From CAYGKP01 sp964350605 (lineage in GTDB: Bacteria; Bacteroidota; Bacteroidia; Cytophagales; JAAEPT01): a DNA stretch of 14,445 bases. Of the stretch, positions 1 to 5,386 are shown in pieces. Both the position numbers and the translations under genes were made by a program. The DNA lies in the NCBI GenBank assembly GCA_964350605.1, contig CAYGKP010000045.1, positions 1 to 14,445 on the forward strand. Reading direction: 5' to 3'. The notes below the pieces were generated by a model, which was not told where the DNA came from, ran no database searches, and saw only the letters and a program-made list of their open reading frames with translations. Positions within the stretch are counted from its first letter, which is position 1. Every line of letters starts with the position of its first letter.

Positions 1-259
1 TCGGGCTGCTCCCGATTGACTTGTTCGGACCACTCGCAGTTGCGAGAAAGTAGCTGATCGGCGAAGGAAGGAGATTGGCACACAGAGAAAGGAATCCGAG
101 GTAAGAAGCTGAGTCGTTAAACGATAGTGGCTGAAGAAGGTTGAAAGGTTGTGACTTCTACGGAAAAGACCAGCACACCGTAGCGATCGACTGGCTGGCT
201 ACGATTCCGATGCTTTGCACGTATTTTCCTACTCTTTCGGTGGTTGGTCATTCCCCATT
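1..259. other. Gene-free stretch at the left edge
   Basis: I see no convincing coding region here on either strand; all frames are interrupted often, and composition by eye is less GC-rich than the operon to its right. It lies downstream (in the minus direction) of the response-regulator relic at 260-331. Small inverted repeats are visible: TCGGG/CCCGA at 1-15 and CGTAGC/GCTACG with arms at 179-184 and 198-203, neither followed by a clear T-run. The stretch may be decayed sequence, but I cannot name an ancestor for it. Confidence 0.5.
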
Positions 260-331
260 CTAGTAGACCGTGTGGCGCAGCAAGTAGTCGAGAAGCCTCC
301 CAGGCTCGTCTTCAATTAGTAGTACGCGCAT
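260..331 (-). pseudogene. Response-regulator N-terminal relic
   Basis: Reading from ATG at 331 gives a 23-residue peptide beginning MRVLLIEDEP and continuing with RLLDYLLR before TAG at 260. MRVLLIEDEP followed by a Leu-rich helix is the classic start of an OmpR-type receiver domain: beta-1, then the acidic pair that helps bind Mg2+. A receiver needs about 120 residues. The phospho-acceptor Asp region and the DNA-binding domain are absent, and I could not follow the homology past the stop in the other frames. There is also one residue more than usual between EDEP and the Leu-Leu pair. I infer a truncated, decayed regulator gene, possibly once paired with the nearby efflux genes. A chance match is possible over so short a stretch. 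Confidence 0.45.
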
Positions 332-396
332 CGCAGTGGGCAATTCCCCAACATTACGGAGTAACTATGAGCGAAAGCTGAAGAAGATGTGAGCAA

Positions 397-807
397 TTAA
401 TGCGGCAACTTCTCCCGCAACCTTCCATACACCCAAGTCCCCACCAGGGCAAAGAACAACGGGACGACGACGACTAGGTGGCCGCTGCCAACCAGCACAA
501 ACAGGGGGCCGGGGCACGCGCCCGTTAGGGCCCAGCCCATTCCGAAGAGCAGGCCGCCGATGACCACACCCTTGTGCAGAAGCTTGGGGTTGGTGGCGAT
601 CACCTCGCCCTCGGCTGAACGTGCCTTGAATTTTCTCAGCAGAATTAGCGAGACCAATCCCACGGCAATCGCGCTGCCGATCACCCCATACATGTGAAAC
701 GATTGGAAGCGGAACATCTCTTGGATGCGGTACCAACTGACCACCTCGGCTTTGTAGAGGATGAGCCCGAAGAGCAGGCCCAGGAATAGGTATTTGAACA
801 GTTTCAT
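397..807 (-). CDS. YeeE/YedE-type half-transporter, DUF6691-like
   Basis: The 136-residue inner-membrane protein has about four hydrophobic segments. Near residues 89-103 it carries the motif GMGWALTGACPG with Cys98, the conserved Cys-containing loop of the YeeE/YedE (TsuA-like) family, whose members move thiosulfate or related sulfur species through cysteine relays. It is about half the length of a full YeeE/YedE protein and follows another half of similar design after only 10 bases, so the two probably form one transporter. I chose ATG at 807 over an upstream ATG at 840, because 807 lies just beyond the previous stop, begins with a typical charged MKLFK, and leads straight into the first membrane segment. 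It is the last gene of the sulfur operon. The exact sulfur substrate is not visible from sequence. Confidence 0.85.
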   Translation of the reverse strand: MKLFKYLFLGLLFGLILYKAEVVSWYRIQEMFRFQSFHMYGVIGSAIAVGLVSLILLRKFKARSAEGEVIATNPKLLHKGVVIGGLLFGMGWALTGACPGPLFVLVGSGHLVVVVPLFFALVGTWVYGRLREKLPH

Positions 808-817
808 CGGTTCAGAA

Positions 818-1381
818 TCAGAAGAGAAGTTGGAAGCCAAGGTGGGTCATCAGCAAGCCGCCGGCGAAGAAAGCGATGGTCGCCAGCAGCGAAGGCCATT
901 GCAATGCGCTGAGCCCCATGATCGTGTGGCCCGAGGTGCAACCGCCCGCATAACGTGTCCCGAAGCCAACTAAAAAACCACCCAAGCCAAGCATCACCCA
1001 GCCGCGCCAGCCCGTTAAGGCTTCCCACGAAAAGAGCGAAGCTGGCAAGTATCCCGAATTGTGCTCAACACCGAGCGCGCCGAGTTCCACAACCGTTTTG
1101 GGGTTCAAGGCAATGGGATTTGGGTCGGGCAGAAGTTGCCAACCGACCACACCGCCTAGGCCGACGCCCAAGACGAACAGCAGGTTCCAGCGTTCGGCCT
1201 TCCAGTTGTAGTGGAAGAACGGCACCTTGGCCGGAAGGCAGGCCGCACACAGGTGGCGCAGCGACGAACTGATGCCCAGGGATTTGTTGCCCGCGAGCAG
1301 AAGCAGTGGTACCATCAGGCCGATCAGTGGCCCGGTGACGTACCAAGGCCAGGGCTGTGAGAGCCATTCAAGGAGGTTCAT
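818..1381 (-). CDS. YeeE/YedE family half-transporter
   Basis: The 187-residue membrane protein has hydrophobic segments near residues 15-30, 66-84, 127-142 and 163-180. The family signature GTRYAGGCTSGH lies at 141-152 with Cys148, matching the cysteine loop of YeeE/YedE thiosulfate transporters. Two more cysteines, Cys45 and Cys48 (LCAAC), sit between the first two segments and could take part in sulfur relay. Family knowledge: such proteins import thiosulfate in some bacteria, and split pairs often sit beside persulfide dioxygenase and TauE genes in BigR-type operons. The gene lies 40 bases after the dioxygenase stop and 10 bases before the second half-transporter, so co-transcription is likely. 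Here it may return or remove sulfur products of persulfide oxidation; the direction of transport is inferred. Confidence 0.88.
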   Translation of the reverse strand: MNLLEWLSQPWPWYVTGPLIGLMVPLLLLAGNKSLGISSSLRHLCAACLPAKVPFFHYNWKAERWNLLFVLGVGLGGVVGWQLLPDPNPIALNPKTVVELGALGVEHNSGYLPASLFSWEALTGWRGWVMLGLGGFLVGFGTRYAGGCTSGHTIMGLSALQWPSLLATIAFFAGGLLMTHLGFQLLF

Positions 1382-1421
1382 GGGGAGAGGGTCTGTGTGG
1401 GTTGGGATTGATTATGTCTGA

Positions 1422-2801
1422 TTAAGCGAGGGCGCCTTCGGCCAAGGGTAGGCCCAAGGGCTTGAGGGCACCGAAGCCGCCTTCAACGTTGGTCACCTGA
1501 TAACCTTGGGCTTGCAGGATCGAGCTGGCGATCATCGAGCGATAGCCACCCGCGCAATGCACTTTGTAGGGCACGTTTTTGGGTAGTTCGGTGAAGCGTT
1601 CGGGCAGGTCTTGCAAGGTGAGGAACGCCGCGCCTTCCAGGTGGCCATCGGCAAATTCACCCGGCTTTCGCACGTCGAGCCACCTGCCTTCGGCGACCGC
1701 CGCTGTTTCGGGGCTGACGCTTTTGGTGGTTTCCAGTTCCTTTCCTGCCTTCGTCCAAGCGGACGCGCCACCATCCAAGTAGCCGGCTACCTCGTGGTAG
1801 CCGATGCGCGCCATGCGCAGGATGGATTCGTCTTGCTTGCCAGGATCGGCCACCACAATGACCGTCCGCGTGATGGGAATCAACGTACCGACCCAGATTG
1901 CGTATTGACCACCCAGGCCAATGTTCATCGCACCAGGGAGGTGGCCCCTAGCGAAGTCCGCCGCATCGCGGGTGTCGAGCACCAGTGCGCCTTCCTGTAT
2001 GAGGCCTTCGACTTGGGCGACCGTCAAGGGCCGAATGGCACGTTCCAGGACAGCATCCACGTCCTCGTACCCTTCCTTGTTGATGCGCGCATCGTCGAAG
2101 AAATAGTTCGGCGGGGCCCCGAGGCCTTCGGTCACCACTTCGATGAAACGTTCGCGGCTCATGGGTTGCAAGGCGTAGTTCGAGTGCTTTTGCTGACCGA
2201 GAGTCGAGCTGAGTTCCGAGCCGATGTTCTTCCCGCAAGATGAACCCGCGCCGTGGGCCGGGTAGACAATCACCGAGTCGGGCAGGGGCATGATTTTGTT
2301 GTGAAGCGAGTTGTAGAGCATTCCAGCCAAGTCATTCATTGTCAAGTTCAACTCGCTCTTCACCGCTAGATCTGGACGACCCACGTCGCCCATGAACAAG
2401 GTATCGCCCGTGAAAATGGCGTGTGGTTCGCCCGCTTCGTCGCGCAGCAAATAGGTGATCGATTCCGGCGTGTGGCCAGGGGTGTGAAGCACCTCAAAGG
2501 TCAGCTTCCCAACCGCTAATTTCTCTCCGTCCTCGGCGATGTGGGCCGGATAGCTCGGCTTTGCGTTCGGGCCGAAGACAATCTGTGCGCCGGTTTTTCG
2601 CTGCAACTCAAGGTGGCCGCTCACGAAGTCAGCATGGAAATGGGTCTCCAAGATGTGGGTGATGCGCACACCCATTTCTTCGGCCATTTCCAGGTAGGCA
2701 TCGGGCTCGCGGATGGGGTCGATCACGACGGCTTCGCCTTGAGAGGAAACCATATAGGAAGTGGCCGAAAGGCACTTGGTATAGATCTGTTCGATTTTCA
2801 T
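1422..2801 (-). CDS. Persulfide dioxygenase-rhodanese fusion (Blh/CstB type)
   Basis: The 459-residue cytoplasmic enzyme has three parts. Residues 1-250 are an ETHE1-like metallo-beta-lactamase domain: THFHAD (His54, His56, Asp58), TPGH (His110), TGDTLF (Asp133) and PAHG (His183). By family, His54, His110 and Asp133 bind the single Fe(II) that oxidises glutathione or similar persulfide to sulfite. SSCGKNIG near 187-194 is also typical of these enzymes. Residues about 255-355 form a rhodanese fold whose catalytic position holds VADPGK (Asp319) instead of Cys, so it is probably inactive. Residues about 358-455 form a second rhodanese with HCAGGYRS and Cys416, probably active. The order dioxygenase, pseudo-rhodanese, rhodanese matches staphylococcal CstB. 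The open frame runs upstream to 3176, but that extension is an out-of-frame reading of tauE; ATG at 2801 starts 11 bases after the tauE stop. Confidence 0.93.
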   Translation of the reverse strand: MKIEQIYTKCLSATSYMVSSQGEAVVIDPIREPDAYLEMAEEMGVRITHILETHFHADFVSGHLELQRKTGAQIVFGPNAKPSYPAHIAEDGEKLAVGKLTFEVLHTPGHTPESITYLLRDEAGEPHAIFTGDTLFMGDVGRPDLAVKSELNLTMNDLAGMLYNSLHNKIMPLPDSVIVYPAHGAGSSCGKNIGSELSSTLGQQKHSNYALQPMSRERFIEVVTEGLGAPPNYFFDDARINKEGYEDVDAVLERAIRPLTVAQVEGLIQEGALVLDTRDAADFARGHLPGAMNIGLGGQYAIWVGTLIPITRTVIVVADPGKQDESILRMARIGYHEVAGYLDGGASAWTKAGKELETTKSVSPETAAVAEGRWLDVRKPGEFADGHLEGAAFLTLQDLPERFTELPKNVPYKVHCAGGYRSMIASSILQAQGYQVTNVEGGFGALKPLGLPLAEGALA

Positions 2802-2812
2802 GTCGTGTGGAG

Positions 2813-3826
2813 TTAGAGTGTTAAGGTTTCTTTGGTCAGGATGACGGCGGCCATCACGAGGACGAACCAGCCGAAGGCCTTGCGTAGGATGGCGGGTGGA
2901 ATGCGGCCCGAAAGGGCATGGCCGCCCAGAATGCCGAGGGCTGCGAGGAGCGTGAAGCCCGCCAAGAACGGCCAGTCGATCTGGGGATTTCCCGCCTCGC
3001 CCAGAAAGCCGACCAGGGAGTTGAAGGCGATGATGAGCAGCGAGGTGCCGATGGCTTCGCGCATGGGGAGTTTGGCCATGAGCACCAGCGCGGGCACGAG
3101 CAGAAAACCGCCACCTGCGCCGACCAGTCCGGTCAAGCTGCCGACCACCGCGCCTTGCAGCCCAATCAGTAGCCACGAGGTGCTGGTGGCAGAGGTGTCA
3201 CTTGGCTTGGGTTCTTTGCGCAGCAGCATCAAAAGTGCTGAGGCGATCATCACAAGGCCGAAGAGAATCATCAGGGCGGTGTCCTTGTGAAGGGCAAAAT
3301 CATTCAGTTCGATCAGGTGGTCCGGCAGCCGGGGGATCAGCACTTGACGAATCAAGAAGACCGCCAGGGCCGCAGGCAGGACCAGGGCCAAAATCCGCAT
3401 GCCTTTTTCGTTGGCCTTGCCTTGGCGCACCCGCCAGCGGATCCAAAGGAAGAACCCGGTGAGCCCTGCGAGCAGCAGCAAAAGAAAGATCAGATCGCCC
3501 GTCAGGTCGGCGCTGTCAACCGCGAAGAGTGTGTCGGGCAAGTGGGGCAACAGCCACCGTCGGGTGAGAATCACCATCAGCAAACCAGGGAGGGCATAGC
3601 CCAGTGCGACACGCAGGTGGAGGGTGCCGCGCCGTCCGTACAGAATGGCACCAATCAAGGCGGAGCCCCCCACAACAAGCAGCGAGTACCCTGTGGCCAA
3701 GACCGGCTCGACACCCAACAGGTAGACCAAAATCGGCACGGTGAGGATCGATCCACCACCACCGACGAGGCCCATCACCAAACCGACCAATACAGCCAGT
3801 GCCCAACCAAGGATCAGTAGACTCAT
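2813..3826 (-). CDS. TauE/SafE family sulfite/sulfonate exporter
   Basis: The 337-residue inner-membrane protein has the two family half-repeats: GLVGGGGSILTVP near 19-31 and GLVGAGGGFLLVP near 233-245. By family, TauE/SafE proteins carry small sulfur oxyanions or organosulfur anions; here the likely job is removing sulfite made by the adjacent dioxygenase. It is longer than the roughly 250-270 residues usual for the family. The extra length seems to come from an internal repeat in the middle: residues 89-114 (LLPHLPD, then an Asp and a hydrophobic run) resemble residues 160-185 (LIPRLPD, same spacing), offset by 71. The start at 3826 lies 3 bases after the repressor stop, and the stop lies 11 bases before the dioxygenase start, so translation is tightly linked. 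Confidence 0.9.
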   Translation of the reverse strand: MSLLILGWALAVLVGLVMGLVGGGGSILTVPILVYLLGVEPVLATGYSLLVVGGSALIGAILYGRRGTLHLRVALGYALPGLLMVILTRRWLLPHLPDTLFAVDSADLTGDLIFLLLLLAGLTGFFLWIRWRVRQGKANEKGMRILALVLPAALAVFLIRQVLIPRLPDHLIELNDFALHKDTALMILFGLVMIASALLMLLRKEPKPSDTSATSTSWLLIGLQGAVVGSLTGLVGAGGGFLLVPALVLMAKLPMREAIGTSLLIIAFNSLVGFLGEAGNPQIDWPFLAGFTLLAALGILGGHALSGRIPPAILRKAFGWFVLVMAAVILTKETLTL

Positions 3827-3829
3827 GGC

Positions 3830-4147
3830 TTAGGCCTCGCAGCAAGAATCGATGCAGTCGATCAGCTGGGTAAGATTTTCGATACCAAGGGAGTAGCGGA
3901 TGTGTTTCCCTTCGCGCTCGGTGTTCAGAACGCCCAATGTGCGCATCTGCCCCAAGTGGTGGGACAACAAAGGCTGTGAAGTCTCGGGGCATCGCTCGTT
4001 GATCTCGCCGACTGTCATCGGCCCCTCCAAGCGGAGCAAATCAACAACCCGGAGGCGCAAGGGATGCGCGACGGCTTTCAGGATCCGGGCTGCTTTCTCC
4101 AGTTTGGCGGAGGAAAGTGTGGGGGTGGCGTGGTTCATGTTCTCCAT
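3830..4147 (-). CDS. ArsR-family repressor of the sulfur operon
   Basis: The 105-residue winged-helix protein has the ArsR/SmtB core: a recognition helix region SQPLLSHHLGQMRTLG at about 57-72 and a wing TEREGKHIRYSLG at 76-88. Cysteines are at 53 (ERCPE, before the recognition helix) and at 98, 102 and 103 (DCIDSCCEA, C-terminal helix). Gene context (TauE, dioxygenase-rhodanese, YeeE/YedE) matches BigR/SqrR persulfide sensors, but the alpha-2 cysteine of those proteins appears replaced by Asp36, so the sensing pair here would differ. A metal-sensing role cannot be excluded. A TTG at 4174 would extend the frame by nine codons but lies inside the operator and promoter, so I prefer ATG at 4147; ATG at 4138 (102 residues) is also possible. 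It is the first gene of the operon and probably autoregulated. Confidence 0.87.
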   Translation of the reverse strand: MENMNHATPTLSSAKLEKAARILKAVAHPLRLRVVDLLRLEGPMTVGEINERCPETSQPLLSHHLGQMRTLGVLNTEREGKHIRYSLGIENLTQLIDCIDSCCEA

Positions 4148-4151
4148 AACA

Positions 4152-4173
4152 TGAACAAATGTAGATATGTTCA
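4152..4173. promoter_or_regulatory. ArsR-type operator palindrome
   Basis: A 22-base near-palindrome has perfect outer arms TGAACA and TGTTCA; 18 of 22 positions agree with the reverse complement, including the central TA. TGAACA half-sites are characteristic of ArsR/SmtB operators. It lies 5 bases upstream of the repressor start codon and covers the -7 element, so a bound repressor should block transcription of the whole operon. I noticed no second copy upstream of the His-rich gene or the Nramp gene. Confidence 0.75.
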
Positions 4174-4185
4174 ATTGAAAGCAAA
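4156..4185 (-). promoter_or_regulatory. Promoter of the persulfide operon
   Basis: On the minus strand, TTTG (4182-4185) is followed after 18 bases by TACATTTG (4156-4163), a full match to the Bacteroidota -33/-7 pattern TTG...TAnnTTTG. The -7 element lies inside the operator. Only 8 bases separate it from ATG at 4147, so the predicted transcript starts about 4-5 bases before the codon or even at it, giving an almost leaderless message unless ATG at 4138 is used. Confidence 0.65.
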
Positions 4186-4219
4186 AACAACGCTGGAGTT
4201 TTCTTCAGGCTGCGATAAC

Positions 4220-5386
4220 CTAGTGGGCGTGTTCGGCCGTGCCGTTCTGTTCCAGCGAAAGCAATTGGTAGCTCCCCACCAGGACGACCGAGGCCTTCGA
4301 AAGGTCGAGGGGCCCGCCCAGGGGGGTGACCTCGACAAAGCCATTGGCCTGTCGACCCAGTTTGACAGGCACCCGCTCGAACTCGCACCCCTGCGCATTT
4401 TTTTTGATCAATCGGTAATAGAACTGTCTACCATCTGCCCGCTCGATGGCCGAAAGGGGCAGGGTCCAGGCGTCGCTTGGGTCGGTTTGAATGTCGGCTT
4501 CGAGGTAGAGGCCCGGTTGCCAGCCGACTGGTAGCGAGTCCATCTCTACGTGGATGCGCATGGTGCGTGTCGAATCAATGCCGTGGCCGACCAGCACGAC
4601 TTTCCCAGGATAGTAAGGGCTGTCGGGTTTTCCACCCAATCGAACGTGGGCTCGCTGGCCGGGTTGCACGCTGGCGGCATCCTGCTCGAATACTTCCAAT
4701 TCGGCGTGCAGGTGGCGAATGTCTTGGATCAGGCACAAGGGTTGGTTTGGCCCGATCAGTTGACCCCGGGTGGCCCAGATGTGGGTGATGTAGCCATCAA
4801 TTGGCGCGCGAAGCGCGACTTCCCCTTGCAGAGCTTCGGATGTCAAGCCTGCTGGGCTGATCCCCAGCAACTTCAGCGACTCGCTAAGTGAAGCAAACTC
4901 GGCCCGCAAGACGGCCAGTTCCGATTCGGTTCGTTCCAACTCGCGCTGGGCTTGGAAATTGTCGACCGCCAAACTGCGCTGGCGTACGATCTCTTTCTCC
5001 AAGAAGCCCAGCCGCGCTTTCCCCGAAAGGTAGTCGCGTTGCAGTGCCAAGTAATCGGGGTGACTCACGTAGGCCAGCACCTGGCCCCGGCGCACTTTCA
5101 TGCCTTCAAGAATCTCCATGCGCGCCACATTGCCAGGAATCGGTACGGTCAGCCGGGCTTGGTGGTCGGGCGGGGCAGCCAAGTAGCCGTTGGCATGCAC
5201 CCCTGCGGAGACCGAACGCTGTTCGGCTTGTCCGAATTGGAGACCGAGTCTGTCCAACTGTTCGGCGGGCACCTCGAAATGACCATGAGCTTGGATGGGG
5301 GGATCCGCCTCGGCAGTGTTCGAATCGGGTTGACAAGCCCACGTGGTAAAGGCCAGGAGCCAAAGCAAGGAACGGGTGGTCTTCAT
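4220..5386 (-). CDS. Periplasmic adaptor of RND metal efflux (CusB/CzcB type)
   Basis: The 388-residue membrane-fusion protein links the RND pump to the outer-membrane channel. Residues 1-18 form a signal ending TTWAC, so Cys18 is a probable lipidation site although the lipobox is not ideal. The lipoyl/barrel-sandwich halves are near 78-112 (VPIPGNVARMEILEGMKV) and 186-222 (ALRAPIDGYITHIWATRGQL); between them, residues 113-172 form a helical hairpin. Beta-barrel and membrane-proximal parts follow to the end. The N-terminal heavy-metal-binding module found in many Bacteroidota CusB proteins is absent; the tail ends EHAH. Its ATG overlaps the pump stop by 4 bases (ATGA), so translational coupling is likely. 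It is the last gene of the efflux operon, with no evident terminator before the sulfur operon. The metal carried cannot be fixed. Confidence 0.9.
   Translation of the reverse strand: MKTTRSLLWLLAFTTWACQPDSNTAEADPPIQAHGHFEVPAEQLDRLGLQFGQAEQRSVSAGVHANGYLAAPPDHQARLTVPIPGNVARMEILEGMKVRRGQVLAYVSHPDYLALQRDYLSGKARLGFLEKEIVRQRSLAVDNFQAQRELERTESELAVLRAEFASLSESLKLLGISPAGLTSEALQGEVALRAPIDGYITHIWATRGQLIGPNQPLCLIQDIRHLHAELEVFEQDAASVQPGQRAHVRLGGKPDSPYYPGKVVLVGHGIDSTRTMRIHVEMDSLPVGWQPGLYLEADIQTDPSDAWTLPLSAIERADGRQFYYRLIKKNAQGCEFERVPVKLGRQANGFVEVTPLGGPLDLSKASVVLVGSYQLLSLEQNGTAEHAH

Noticed and set aside
1611..2243. 210-codon open frame on the plus strand antisense to the dioxygenase
   Set aside because: Product lacks a recognisable domain and mirrors codon bias of the real gene; the minus strand encodes a complete conserved enzyme.
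2802..3176. N-terminal extension of the dioxygenase frame to 3176 (125 more residues)
   Set aside because: It is Arg/Pro-rich, unlike any part of the family, and lies entirely within tauE in another frame. The ETHE1 domain begins at the ATG at 2801.
4148..4174. TTG start of the repressor at 4174
   Set aside because: It would place the start codon upstream of the -7 element and inside the operator; ATG codons at 4147 and 4138 fit family length better.
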